From an uncultured Collinsella sp. (GTDB lineage Bacteria; Actinomycetota; Coriobacteriia; Coriobacteriales; Coriobacteriaceae), in NCBI GenBank assembly GCA_900751695.1, contig CAADSS010000078.1, positions 1-39,815 on the forward strand: a stretch of 39,815 nucleotides of DNA, given 5' to 3'. The position numbers and the translations under genes were made by a program. Of the stretch, positions 7,686 to 15,994 are shown in pieces. The notes under the pieces are model-generated. The model had not been told where the DNA came from. It saw only the letters and a list, made by a program, of their open reading frames with translations, and did no database searches. Numbering within the stretch: position 1 is the stretch's first letter; every line of letters begins with the position of its first letter.

Positions 7686-7738
7686 ATGCCAATCAAAAAG
7701 TGTGATAGAACATTACTAACAAACTTTTTGTTTGGCAT
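7686..7738. promoter_or_regulatory. 16-bp inverted repeat, probable operator of the ygeX promoter region
   Basis: ATGCCAATCAAAAAGT (7686-7701) and ACTTTTTGTTTGGCAT (7723-7738) are inverted copies with one mismatch, separated by 21 bases. They lie in the middle of the divergent gap, about 90 bases before ygeX. The size and symmetry suit a dimeric or tetrameric regulator, most simply the adjacent YheO-type protein. The arms could also form an RNA hairpin, but no gene precedes them on either strand. Confidence 0.6.
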
Positions 7739-7824
7739 CCACATAAAAGTTCAGCCGTGTGAATGGGATCGGGCTGAAACGCGTATGCGGGGGCCGGCAA
7801 GAGAGGACTTAAGGAGTTCACCGT

Positions 7825-9039
7825 ATGGCCGATAAGATCCAGTGGGCGAGCAACACGATGCCCAAGAGCGATGACAAGCACTTGGGAATCATGAGTCTCG
7901 ACCACGTGAAGAAGGCCCGTGCCTTCCACCAGTCGTTCCCCCAGTACACCGTCACTCCGCTTGCCCGCCTGGACGGCCAGGCCGCGCGCCTGGGCCTGTC
8001 CAACCTGTGCGTTAAGGACGAGAGCTATCGCTTTGGCCTCAACGCCTTTAAGGTCCTGGGCGGTTCGTTTGCCATGGCCAACTACATTGCCGACGAGACC
8101 GGCAAGGACGTTGCCGAGTGCACCTTCGATTACCTGACTTCCGATCAGCTGGCCAAGGACTTTGGCCAGGCTACCTTCTTTACCGCCACCGACGGCAACC
8201 ATGGCCGCGGCGTGGCATGGGCTGCCAACAAGCTGGGCCAGAAGGCCGTCGTGCACATGCCCAAGGGTTCTACCAAGCCCCGCTTCGATAACATCGCCGC
8301 CGAGGGCGCCACGGTGACCATCGAAGAGGTCAACTACGACGAGTGCGTGCGCATGGCCGCCGCCGAGGCTGACGCCTGCGAGCGTGGCGTCATCGTTCAG
8401 GACACCGCCTGGGAGGGCTACGAGAAGATCCCGTCCTGGATCATGGAGGGTTACGGCACCATGGCTTCCGAGGCTGCCGAGCAGCTGCGCGAGATGGCCA
8501 TCAACCGCCCGACGCACGTGTTTGTCCAGGCTGGCGTGGGTTCGCTCGCCGGCGCCGTGGTGGGCTACTTCACCAACCTGTATCCCGATAACCCGCCCAC
8601 CTTCGTCGTGGTTGAGTGCGCGCCTGCCGCCTGCCTGTACAAGGGCGCTGCCGCCGGCGACGACGATCCGCGCATCGTGGACGGTGACATGCCCTCCATC
8701 ATGGCCGGTCTGTGCTGCGGCGAGCCCAACATCCTGGGCTGGGATATCCTGCGCAACCACGCCACCGCCTTCGTGTCCTGCCCCGACTGGGTCACCGCTC
8801 GCGGCATGCGCACCCTGGGCGCTCCCGAGAAGGGCGACCCGCGCGTCATCTCCGGCGAGTCCGGCGCTGTGACCACCGGCCTGGTCGAGACCCTCATGCT
8901 CGATCCCGAGTATGCTGAGCTCAAGGAACTCATCGGCCTGGACAAGACGAGCTCCGTGCTCTGCTTCTCCACCGAGGGCGACACGGACCCCGACCAGTAT
9001 CGCCGCATTGTTTGGGAAGGCGAATATCCCACTTGCTAA
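7825..9039 (+). CDS. ygeX: 2,3-Diaminopropionate ammonia-lyase
   Basis: The 404-residue protein is a fold-type II PLP enzyme that splits 2,3-diaminopropionate into pyruvate and ammonia. The PLP lysine is K76 in GLNAFKVLGGS. TATDGNHGRG (about 136-145) matches the asparagine loop that positions the cofactor, and VGSLAGAVVG is the phosphate-binding turn. Length agrees with the E. coli enzyme. AAGGAG lies eight bases before ATG 7825. It heads a same-strand run ygeX-ygeY-ygeW-carbamate kinase; in gut anaerobes this set is associated with anaerobic purine and urate breakdown, where diaminopropionate is a late intermediate. Transcription is likely controlled from the palindromic region upstream. Confidence 0.95.
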   Translation: MADKIQWASNTMPKSDDKHLGIMSLDHVKKARAFHQSFPQYTVTPLARLDGQAARLGLSNLCVKDESYRFGLNAFKVLGGSFAMANYIADETGKDVAECTFDYLTSDQLAKDFGQATFFTATDGNHGRGVAWAANKLGQKAVVHMPKGSTKPRFDNIAAEGATVTIEEVNYDECVRMAAAEADACERGVIVQDTAWEGYEKIPSWIMEGYGTMASEAAEQLREMAINRPTHVFVQAGVGSLAGAVVGYFTNLYPDNPPTFVVVECAPAACLYKGAAAGDDDPRIVDGDMPSIMAGLCCGEPNILGWDILRNHATAFVSCPDWVTARGMRTLGAPEKGDPRVISGESGAVTTGLVETLMLDPEYAELKELIGLDKTSSVLCFSTEGDTDPDQYRRIVWEGEYPTC

Positions 9040-9113
9040 TCGTTGGGGCGGAGTAAATAGGTATCGCTCCGCCACCTCACAGGTAGATTCCTTCGTTTGA
9101 AAGGTTATGAACA

Positions 9114-10499
9114 ATGGCTAAAGAACTCGATTTTGACGCAATCAAGGCTGCTGCTGAGTCTCATCGTGCTGATATGACTCGTTTCCTGCGCGCTATGATC
9201 TCCCATCCCTCTGAGTCCTGCGAGGAGGGTGAGGTTGTCGCTTGCATCAAGGCCGAGATGGAGAGCCTTGGCTATGACGAGGTCAAGGTCGACGGTCTGG
9301 GCAACGTCATGGGCTTTATGGGCGAGGGCGACAAGATCATCGCCATCGACTCCCACATCGACACCGTCGGCATCGGCAACATCGAGAACTGGGATGCCGA
9401 TCCCTACGAGGGCTATGAGACCGACGAGATCATCTACGGCCGCGGCGGCTCCGACCAGGAGGGCGGCATGGCTTCTGCTACCTATGCTGCCAAGATGATG
9501 AAGGACATGGGCCTCATCCCCGAGGGCTACAAGATCATGGTCGTCGGCACCGTCCAGGAAGAGGACTGCGACGGCATGTGCTGGCAGTACATCTACAACA
9601 AGGACGGCATTAAGCCCGAGTTCGTCATTTCCACCGAGCCCACCGACGGCGGCATCTACCGCGGTCACCGCGGCCGCATGGAGATCCGCGTCGACGTTCA
9701 CGGCACCTCCTGCCACGGCTCCGCGCCCGACCGCGGCGACAACGCCATCTACAAGATGGCCGACATCATCGCCGACGTCCGCGCCCTCAACAACAACGGC
9801 TGCGACGAGTCGACCGACATCAAGGGTCTCGTCAAGATGCTCGACCCCAAGTACAATCCCGAGCACTTCGAGGATGCCCGCTTCCTGGGCCGCGGCACCT
9901 GCACCGTCAGCCAGATCTTCTACACCAGCCCCAGCCGCTGCGCTGTCGCTGACTCCTGCGCCATCTCCATCGACCGTCGCATGACCGCCGGCGAGACCTG
10001 GGAGTCCTGCCTGGACGAGATCCGCAACCTGCCGGCAGCCAAGAAGTACGGCGACGACGTGAAGGTTTCCATGTACATGTACGACCGTCCGTCCTGGACC
10101 GGCGAGGTCTACGAGACCGAGGCTTACTTCCCCACGTGGATCAACAAGGAGACCGCTCCGCACGTCAAGGCCCTCGTCGACGCCCACAAGGCCATGTTTG
10201 GTGACGAGCGCATCGGCTGCGAGCCCAGCATGGACAAGCGCACCGGTCGCCCGCTGTGCGACAAGTGGACCTTCTCCACGAACTGCGTTTCCATCCAGGG
10301 CCGCTACGGCATCCCCTGCGTGGGCTTTGGCCCGGGTGCCGAGTCTCAGGCTCACGCTCCCAACGAGGTCACCTACAAGGACGACCTGGTCACCGCTGCC
10401 GCCATGTATGTAGCTGCCCTGAACCTCTACGATCCGAGCCAGGCCGATGGCGACGCCACCGTGTTCCGCGCCGGTCTGACCAACAACAAGATCGATTAG
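9114..10499 (+). CDS. ygeY: YgeY family selenium-metabolism-linked hydrolase (M20 peptidase fold)
   Basis: The 461-residue protein belongs to the M20 dinuclear zinc hydrolases. Visible ligands are H81 and D83 in DSHIDTV, D114 in GRGGSDQEGG, the E149-E150 pair in VQEED, and a glutamate in STEPTD. The YgeY family always travels with the selenium-dependent purine-degradation cluster and probably hydrolyses an amide or ureido bond of a pathway intermediate; the exact substrate is not certain. It is somewhat longer than the roughly 400 residues usual for YgeY. It starts 74 bases after ygeX, with GAAAGG upstream of the ATG, and is presumably cotranscribed. Codon use is strongly biased, suggesting high expression. 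Confidence 0.93.
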   Translation: MAKELDFDAIKAAAESHRADMTRFLRAMISHPSESCEEGEVVACIKAEMESLGYDEVKVDGLGNVMGFMGEGDKIIAIDSHIDTVGIGNIENWDADPYEGYETDEIIYGRGGSDQEGGMASATYAAKMMKDMGLIPEGYKIMVVGTVQEEDCDGMCWQYIYNKDGIKPEFVISTEPTDGGIYRGHRGRMEIRVDVHGTSCHGSAPDRGDNAIYKMADIIADVRALNNNGCDESTDIKGLVKMLDPKYNPEHFEDARFLGRGTCTVSQIFYTSPSRCAVADSCAISIDRRMTAGETWESCLDEIRNLPAAKKYGDDVKVSMYMYDRPSWTGEVYETEAYFPTWINKETAPHVKALVDAHKAMFGDERIGCEPSMDKRTGRPLCDKWTFSTNCVSIQGRYGIPCVGFGPGAESQAHAPNEVTYKDDLVTAAAMYVAALNLYDPSQADGDATVFRAGLTNNKID

Positions 10500-10521
10500 T
10501 CCCATTCCTCGATTTTGTTGA

Positions 10522-10546
10522 GCCGGGGGCCGCTCGTGTCCCCGGC
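10522..10546 (+). other. Intercistronic hairpin between ygeY and ygeW
   Basis: GCCGGGG pairs with CCCCGGC over an 11-base loop shortly after the ygeY stop. No U-tract follows, so it is more likely an mRNA-stabilising or processing hairpin than a full terminator. The remainder of the 204-base gap shows no clear promoter. Confidence 0.45.
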
Positions 10547-10703
10547 ACCCCCCTGTTGACTCGGGGCCCGCGGTCGTTATCTCCCATGCTTCCTCAACGG
10601 TGGCGGGTCCTCGTCATGGTGCTCTGCATGTTCTAGCCACACGCGCATGCCGGAGCACATCTACTCATTGCGCGATCGTTTCATCTTTAGAAAGGACATT
10701 TCC

Positions 10704-11906
10704 ATGGACGCTAAGTTTACCGAGCTCGTCGAGCAGCTGAACGGCCTCGATTTTAAGGGTATGTACGGCAGCGACTTCCTGCACACCTGGGACAAGACCA
10801 CCGATGAACTCAAGGCGCTCTACATCGTCGCCGACGCACTGCGCGAGCTGCGTGAGAACAACGTTTCGTCCAAGATTTTCGACTCGGGCCTGGCCGTCTC
10901 CCTGTTCCGTGACAACTCCACCCGTACGCGCTTCTCCTTCTCTAAGGCCGCCAACCTGCTCGGCCTCGAGCTGCAGGACCTGGACGAGAAGAAGTCCCAG
11001 ATCGCTCACGGCGAGACCGTCCGCGAGACCGCTACCATGATCTCCTTCATGGCCGACGTCATCGGCATCCGCGACGACATGTACATTGGCAAGGGCGACG
11101 CCTACATGGCTGAGGTCTCCGAGTCTGTCCAGCAGGCTTACGAGGATGGCGTTCTGGATCACCGTCCCACGCTCATCTCCCTGCAGTCCGACTCCGATCA
11201 CCCCACGCAGTCCTCTGCCGACATGCTCTACCTTATCAACGAGTTTGGCGGCCTCGAGAACCTCAAGGGCAAGAAGGTTGCCGTCACCTGGGCCTATTCG
11301 CCCTCTTACGGCAAGCCGCTGTCCTGCCCGCAGTCGCTGATCAGCCTGCTGCCCCGCTTTGGCATGGACGTCACCCTGGCTCACCCCGAGGGCTACGACC
11401 TCATGCCCGAGGTCGTCGAGCGCGCCAAGGGCTATGCCGCCGAGTCCGGCACCACCTTTAAGCAGGTCAACACCATGGCCGAGGCCTTCGAGGGCGCCGA
11501 CATCGTGATCCCCAAGAGCTGGGCTCCGTTTGCCGCCATGGAGAAGCGCACCAACCTGTACGCCGAGGGCGACGACGCCGGCATCGCAGCGCTCGAGAAG
11601 GAGCTGCTCGCTCAGAACGCTACGCATCAGGATTGGTGCTCCACGACCGAGCTCATGGAGAAGACTGCCAACGGCCAGGACACTATCTTTATGCACCCGC
11701 TGCCCGCCGACATCTCCGGTGTCTCTTGCGAGCACGGCGAGGTCAACGCCGACGTCTTCGACATGCACCGCGTGGGCATGTACAAGGAGGCCAGCTACAA
11801 GCCGTACGCCATCGCAGCCATGATGTTCCTGCAGAAGGTTGCCGATCCCGCCGCTACCCTCAAGGCCCTCGACGAGCGCAACACCGCCCGTTGGTTCCAG
11901 GCCTAA
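10704..11906 (+). CDS. ygeW: YgeW family carbamoyltransferase
   Basis: This 400-residue protein is an ornithine/aspartate carbamoyltransferase homologue. The carbamoyl-phosphate loop STRTR is at 72-76, and the HPLP motif near the C-terminus (HPLPADISG) completes the phosphate site. The second-substrate loop differs from ornithine and aspartate enzymes, as expected for YgeW. It likely works in the phosphorolytic direction, releasing carbamoyl phosphate from a ureido intermediate of purine breakdown (inference from the cluster). The start at 10704 is supported by GAAAGGA seven bases upstream; an in-frame ATG at 10647 has no site. The stop is only 14 bases before carbamate kinase, its metabolic partner. 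Confidence 0.94.
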   Translation: MDAKFTELVEQLNGLDFKGMYGSDFLHTWDKTTDELKALYIVADALRELRENNVSSKIFDSGLAVSLFRDNSTRTRFSFSKAANLLGLELQDLDEKKSQIAHGETVRETATMISFMADVIGIRDDMYIGKGDAYMAEVSESVQQAYEDGVLDHRPTLISLQSDSDHPTQSSADMLYLINEFGGLENLKGKKVAVTWAYSPSYGKPLSCPQSLISLLPRFGMDVTLAHPEGYDLMPEVVERAKGYAAESGTTFKQVNTMAEAFEGADIVIPKSWAPFAAMEKRTNLYAEGDDAGIAALEKELLAQNATHQDWCSTTELMEKTANGQDTIFMHPLPADISGVSCEHGEVNADVFDMHRVGMYKEASYKPYAIAAMMFLQKVADPAATLKALDERNTARWFQA

Positions 11907-11920
11907 AGCTGGGCTGAGAA

Positions 11921-12871
11921 ATGGCTAAGCGTATCGTTGTCGCCCTGGGCGGAAACGCCCTCGGCGCCAACCTTCCCGAGCAGATGGAGGCCGTCAAGAC
12001 GACTTCCAAGGCTATCGTCGACCTGATCGAGGAGGGCAACGAGGTCGTCGTCGTGCATGGCAACGGTCCCCAGGTGGGCATGATCGCCAACGCGATGGCT
12101 GAGCTCACGCGCTCTAATCCTCAGAAGTACGTTCCCTGCCCCTTGTCCGTTTGCGGCGCCATGAGCCAGGGCTACATTGGCTATGACCTGCAAAATGCGC
12201 TGCGCGAGGAAATGCTCGACCGCAATATCGACAAGGGTGTCGCCACCGTGCTCACCCAGGTCGAGGTTGCGGCAGACGACCCGGCCTTTGCCGACCCGGT
12301 CAAGCCGATTGGTCCGTGGATGAGCGAGGCCGAGGCCAAGGAGCTGGAGGCCGACCGCGGCTACCAGTTCATCCACGACGAGAAGCAGGGCTTCCGTCGC
12401 GTGGTTGCCTCGCCCAAGCCCGTGAACATCGTCGAGCTCGACACCATCAAGTCGCTCGTCGAGTCCAACCACGTGGTGATATCCTGCGGCGGTGGCGGTA
12501 TTCCCGTCACCAAGGCCCAGGGCAACCACCTTAAGGGCGCTGCCGCCGTCATCGATAAGGACTTTGCGGCCGAGAAGCTCGCCGAGCAGCTCGACGCCGA
12601 TGCCCTGGTTATCCTGACGGCCGTGGAGAAGGTTGCCATTGGCTTTGGCACCGACCACGAGCAGTGGCTCGACACGCTGACCGCGGCTGACGTAAAGCGT
12701 CTGTCCGAGGCCAACGAGTTCGGTCGCGGCTCCATGCTGCCCAAGGTCCAGACAGCCTCGACATTTGCCGAGAGCAAGCCGGGCCGCACGGCGCTCATCA
12801 CACTGCTCGAGAAGGCGCGCGATGGCCTTGCCGGCAAGACCGGTACCACGTTTACCGGCGACGCTGAGTAG
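11921..12871 (+). CDS. arcC: Carbamate kinase
   Basis: The 316-residue protein is a carbamate kinase of the amino-acid kinase fold (YqeA in E. coli). The N-terminal GGNAL (10-14) and VVVVHGNGPQVG (about 42-53) form the nucleotide and carbamoyl sites, and SCGGGGIPV is present in the middle. It transfers phosphate from carbamoyl phosphate to ADP, so it turns the product of YgeW into ATP plus carbamate. Close spacing after ygeW indicates a shared transcript, which ends at the terminator 20 bases downstream. The ribosome binding site (GGCTGAG) is weak, so translational coupling to ygeW is plausible. Confidence 0.95.
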   Translation: MAKRIVVALGGNALGANLPEQMEAVKTTSKAIVDLIEEGNEVVVVHGNGPQVGMIANAMAELTRSNPQKYVPCPLSVCGAMSQGYIGYDLQNALREEMLDRNIDKGVATVLTQVEVAADDPAFADPVKPIGPWMSEAEAKELEADRGYQFIHDEKQGFRRVVASPKPVNIVELDTIKSLVESNHVVISCGGGGIPVTKAQGNHLKGAAAVIDKDFAAEKLAEQLDADALVILTAVEKVAIGFGTDHEQWLDTLTAADVKRLSEANEFGRGSMLPKVQTASTFAESKPGRTALITLLEKARDGLAGKTGTTFTGDAE

Positions 12872-12889
12872 GCATATCTGCACCATTGA

Positions 12890-12923
12890 GGAGGGTACCC
12901 TGCGTCGCGGGGTGCCCTCCTTT
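12890..12923 (+). terminator. Intrinsic terminator of the ygeX-arcC operon
   Basis: GGAGGGTACCC (12890-12900) pairs with GGGTGCCCTCC (12910-12920), 11 base pairs with one G-U, over a nine-base loop. It is followed by TTTGTG. It separates the catabolic operon from mocA, which therefore probably has its own promoter in the next 125 bases. Confidence 0.75.
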
Positions 12924-13049
12924 GTGCTATGGAGAGCCAAGGGGCGTTCGCTGGAAAAACGAGCGCATGCCTGTTCCGACGGAGTGCGAGCTTGGTATGG
13001 TGGGTATAGCAACTATGGTGTCCAAGGCAGCCAGGGGAGGTTTGCGGAG

Positions 13050-13664
13050 ATGAAACTCGGTTGCGTCATTATGGCTTCGGGCGAGGGCAAGCGGTTTGGC
13101 TCTAACAAGATGCTTGCCGATATCTATGGCGAGCCGCTGATTGCCCGGACCATCGATTCGGTTCCCCGGGGCTTTGACGTTGTGGTTTCGACGCGTTGGC
13201 CCGAGGTCGCTCAGATTTGCGAGGACAAGCATTGCCCGTGTGTGCTGCACGATGGCGAGCTGCGCAGCGAAAGCGTCCGTGCGGGCCTTTCGTGGGGAGT
13301 CGAACGCAACTGGAAAGGTTGCCTCTTTTTGCCGGGCGACCAGCCGCTCGTGAGTTCGGATTCTTTTGAGGCCATGGTTCGTGCATTTGACGAGCGTGGC
13401 CGCAAGCATTCGGTGCGTCTTGCGTGCAACGGGGAGCCTTCGAGCCCGGTGCTCTTTCCGGCGGAACTGTTCGATGCGCTCATGCGTCTTGAGGGCAAGG
13501 ACGGTGGCGGTTCGATCCTCAAGGACCGTATTGACGTGGTGCTGGTCGAGGCGCGTGCCTACGAGCTGTGGGACGTCGATACCGCCAAGGGACAGCGACG
13601 CATAACGGAGCATATCGCCGCCTGCTCGTATTTTGATCGCGTGGCCAACAGCATCAATCAATAA
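13050..13664 (+). CDS. mocA: MocA/YgfJ-type molybdenum cofactor cytidylyltransferase
   Basis: The 204-residue protein is a small nucleotidyltransferase of the MobA/MocA fold. The N-terminal signature is IMASGEGKRFGSNKML (residues 7-22), and FLPGDQPL in the middle provides the metal-binding aspartate. This family transfers CMP onto molybdopterin to form the dinucleotide cofactor used by xanthine-oxidase-family hydroxylases; the YgfJ branch is linked to selenium-dependent enzymes. ATG 13050 has GGGGAGG nine bases upstream. A longer frame from 12765 overlaps arcC and the terminator and is rejected. It is nine bases upstream of the hydantoinase gene, so the two form an operon. Confidence 0.88.
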   Translation: MKLGCVIMASGEGKRFGSNKMLADIYGEPLIARTIDSVPRGFDVVVSTRWPEVAQICEDKHCPCVLHDGELRSESVRAGLSWGVERNWKGCLFLPGDQPLVSSDSFEAMVRAFDERGRKHSVRLACNGEPSSPVLFPAELFDALMRLEGKDGGGSILKDRIDVVLVEARAYELWDVDTAKGQRRITEHIAACSYFDRVANSINQ

Positions 13665-13673
13665 GGAGCAATT

Positions 13674-15041
13674 ATGATCATCATCAAAAACGGCGCGCTC
13701 GTGACGCCACAGGGGCTTCGCCGCGCCGATCTTGCCATGGATGGCGATAAGATCGTGCGGATCGCCGCGGCGATCGAGCCGGCCGAGGGCGATACCGTCG
13801 AGGACGCCTCGGGCTGCTGGGTGTTTCCCGGCTTTATCGACGGCCACACGCACATGCAGTGTTGGACTGGCATGGATTGGACGGCAGATAGCTTTGAGAC
13901 CGGCACGCGCGCGGCTGCCTGCGGCGGCACGACGACCATTGTGGACTACGCGACGGCCGATCGCGGCGTGACTATGCCCGATGCCTTGGCCGAGTGGCAT
14001 CGCCGCGCCGACGGCACTTGCACGGCAAACTACGCCTTTCATATGGCACTCGCCGAGTGGAACGAGCGCAACCGCGTCGACCTTTCGGCCATGCGCGAGG
14101 CGGGCGTATCGTCGTTTAAGACCTACTTTGCCTATGACCACCTGCGCCTGGACGATGCCGAGACGCTCGAGGTGCTCGAGGAGCTCAAGCGTATTGGCGG
14201 CATACTGTGCGTGCATTGCGAGAACGGTACGCTGGTGAATGAGCTGCAGAAGCGCGTGTTTGAGCAGGGCATCCACGGGCCCGAGGGGCATGCGCTCAGC
14301 CGTCCGGACGTGTGCGAGGCCGAGGCAGTGAGCCGTCTGCTATATCTGGCGCACCTGGCCGGCGACGCACCGGTCAACGTGGTGCACCTTTCGACCGAGC
14401 TGGGGCTCGAGGCCATCCGTGCCGCCAAGGCGCGCGGCCAGAAGAACATCTATGTCGAGACCTGCCCCCAGTATCTGATGCTCGACGATACTTGCTACTT
14501 GGAGCAGGGCGAGGACGGCTTTGCGGGTGCCAAGTATGTGATGAGTCCGCCGCTGCGCCATGCCGGCGACCGTGCGGCTCTGCGCGAGGCACTTGTGGCC
14601 GGCGAGATCGATACGATCGCGACCGACCACTGCAGCTTTAACCTGCACGGGCAAAAGGACCGCGGGCGCGACGACTTCCGCGCGATTCCCAACGGCGGAC
14701 CCGGTGTGGAGCATCGTCCCGTCGCGATCGCTACGAGCTTTGAGGGACAGCTGGGCCCCGAGGACCTCTGCCGCCTGATGAGCGAGAACCCGGCGCGCGT
14801 CTTTGGCATGTATCCGCGCAAGGGCTGTCTTGCCGAGGGTGCCGATGCCGACGTGTGCGTGTGGGATCCCAAGGCGCGCTGGACCATTCGCGCGGCGACG
14901 CAGCATCAGGCTGTGGACTACACACCGCTCGAGGGCTTTGAGGCACATGGCCGCGCCAAGGCTGTGTTTGTGAATGGCGTGCTGGCCGCGCGCGACGGCG
15001 AGCCCACCGGAGCCCAGCCCGGTCGCTACGTGCCCCGCTAG
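13674..15041 (+). CDS. hydA: Dihydropyrimidinase/D-hydantoinase family amidohydrolase
   Basis: The 455-residue protein is a cyclic amidohydrolase with a complete binuclear metal site: H58 and H60 (GHTHMQ), carboxylated K149 (FKTYF), H181 (CVHCENG), H238 (VVHLST) and D318 (ATDHCS). It opens hydantoin- or dihydropyrimidine-like rings; in this cluster (HyuA/YgeZ in E. coli) it would open a ring intermediate of purine breakdown. AAGGAG lies six bases before ATG 13674, immediately after mocA. Transcription runs into a 37-bp inverted repeat just beyond the stop, facing the convergent yqeC. A catabolic substrate other than purine derivatives cannot be excluded. Confidence 0.92.
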   Translation: MIIIKNGALVTPQGLRRADLAMDGDKIVRIAAAIEPAEGDTVEDASGCWVFPGFIDGHTHMQCWTGMDWTADSFETGTRAAACGGTTTIVDYATADRGVTMPDALAEWHRRADGTCTANYAFHMALAEWNERNRVDLSAMREAGVSSFKTYFAYDHLRLDDAETLEVLEELKRIGGILCVHCENGTLVNELQKRVFEQGIHGPEGHALSRPDVCEAEAVSRLLYLAHLAGDAPVNVVHLSTELGLEAIRAAKARGQKNIYVETCPQYLMLDDTCYLEQGEDGFAGAKYVMSPPLRHAGDRAALREALVAGEIDTIATDHCSFNLHGQKDRGRDDFRAIPNGGPGVEHRPVAIATSFEGQLGPEDLCRLMSENPARVFGMYPRKGCLAEGADADVCVWDPKARWTIRAATQHQAVDYTPLEGFEAHGRAKAVFVNGVLAARDGEPTGAQPGRYVPR

Positions 15042-15055
15042 CAGGAAGGCCGCCA

Positions 15056-15160
15056 GGGTAGCTAATTTGGGACGGGGCTCTTTTAGCTACCCTTGCCTGC
15101 CTGATGATTTTTCTCTCAACATGGGGTAGCTAAAAGAGCCCCGTCCCAAATTAGCTACCC
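15056..15160. repeat. Perfect 37-bp inverted repeat pair between hydA and yqeC
   Basis: The 37 bases at 15056-15092 are the exact reverse complement of 15124-15160, with a 31-base spacer. Each copy also has its own 10-base terminal inverted repeats (GGGTAGCTAA/TTAGCTACCC) flanking a GGGACGGGGCTC core. The pair sits between convergent genes and could fold into a long hairpin acting as a two-way terminator. The right copy includes the stop codon of yqeC. The form suggests a REP-like or miniature mobile element. Confidence 0.85.
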
Positions 15161-15892
15161 CTTGAGGCTGGTGGCGATGATGGGACGGTCGAGGACTGCC
15201 TCGAAGCGATCTGCCATCGTTGGGTCGGCAAGCGTGTCGACTTGGTTGAGCATGATGCGGGCATTGTTGAGGTTCAGCATCCGCAGCTCGGCATTGAGCA
15301 CCATGGCGACGCGCTCTGGGGTGGCAGTGTCGGTGGGCTCGCAGTCGCAACGCTCGCAAAAGAACTCGGGGCGGTGGACAACCTCGGCGACGGGCTTGCC
15401 GAATCCCGAGGCGCCGACGATCCAGATGATGTTGGCTGTGCCAGAGGGAATCACCGGCTCCCAGGCGGCGTGCGCCTTGAGCGGGAGTCGCTTGCTGCCG
15501 TCCGCCTCGGCCAGGACGTAGTCAAAGCGCTGCGCCAGCTGGTCGAGCGGCTCGGCAGGGGCGGAGAGCTTGCCTGTCTCTGGGTCCAAGACGCCTGCTT
15601 GGCAGATGCTTCCCCGCACAAGGCCCGCGCATGCCTCGCAGGTGCAGCCAGGAACATACAGGGCCCCCGGCTTCCAGGGCGCAGCGTCCAGGCGACGGCT
15701 CGACCCGTCCCATGGCACGCCGGCGACGGGAAACATGTGCGTGGTGGTGCAGAGGAGCACGCGGCCGCCAGCGCGCATAAGCTCAAGGCCGAGCGTCTTT
15801 AGCAAGGTCGACTTGCCGCCGCTGCCGATAATCGCGGTGATGCCCGGCTCAATCTTGAGCGTGGAGGCCAGGCTACCGTTAACCGTTTCCAT
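15155..15892 (-). CDS. yqeC: YqeC, selenium-dependent hydroxylase accessory protein
   Basis: The 245-residue protein carries a P-loop GSGGKST at 23-29 and the TTTHMF segment (about 50-55) that follows it in this family. The YVLAEADGSKRLPLKAH region (about 125-140) is also typical. YqeC is a putative NTP-binding accessory of selenium-dependent molybdenum hydroxylases, found with YqeB, MocA and SelD-dependent clusters; its exact job is unknown. A cysteine-rich stretch (CTCEACAGL and later CERCDCEPTD) may bind metal, which is an observation rather than an established feature. It is divergent from yqeB and convergent with hydA. The gene ends Lys-Gly-stop, with the TAG lying inside the 37-bp repeat. 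Confidence 0.85.
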   Translation of the reverse strand: METVNGSLASTLKIEPGITAIIGSGGKSTLLKTLGLELMRAGGRVLLCTTTHMFPVAGVPWDGSSRRLDAAPWKPGALYVPGCTCEACAGLVRGSICQAGVLDPETGKLSAPAEPLDQLAQRFDYVLAEADGSKRLPLKAHAAWEPVIPSGTANIIWIVGASGFGKPVAEVVHRPEFFCERCDCEPTDTATPERVAMVLNAELRMLNLNNARIMLNQVDTLADPTMADRFEAVLDRPIIATSLKG

Positions 15893-15905
15893 CTGTTCAC
15901 CGCCG

Positions 15906-15956
15906 TATAATGCTGCGATAAGAAATAATCATTAGCGTAGCGGTCGAACCGCTTTT
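15906..15956 (+). promoter_or_regulatory. -10 box and short leader hairpin before yqeB
   Basis: A perfect TATAAT at 15906-15911 lies in the divergent yqeC/yqeB gap; the expected -35 position does not match TTGACA well. Downstream, AGCGGT pairs with ACCGCT over a three-base loop (15939-15953) and runs into TTTT. This could be a weak attenuator in the leader of yqeB. Confidence 0.4.
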
Positions 15957-15994
15957 GCTCTGCTCAAACCGTAGCACAGGGAGGTGCCCCGGGA

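Noticed and set aside
7693..9114. 473-codon minus-strand frame over ygeX
   Set aside because: Same artefact: it is antisense to an intact PLP enzyme and would start in the next gene's leader.
9105..10505. 466-codon open frame on the minus strand over ygeY
   Set aside because: It mirrors the full span of a clear M20 hydrolase with strong codon bias; high-GC third positions keep the antisense frame open. Its Gly/Val/Asp-rich composition shows no domain.
12927..14291. 454-codon minus-strand frame over mocA and hydA
   Set aside because: No motif, no ribosome binding site, and both plus-strand genes have complete catalytic residues.
15056..15160. Inverted pair as ends of an insertion sequence
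   Set aside because: Only 31 bases lie between the two copies, so no transposase can be enclosed. It is reported as a repeat element instead.
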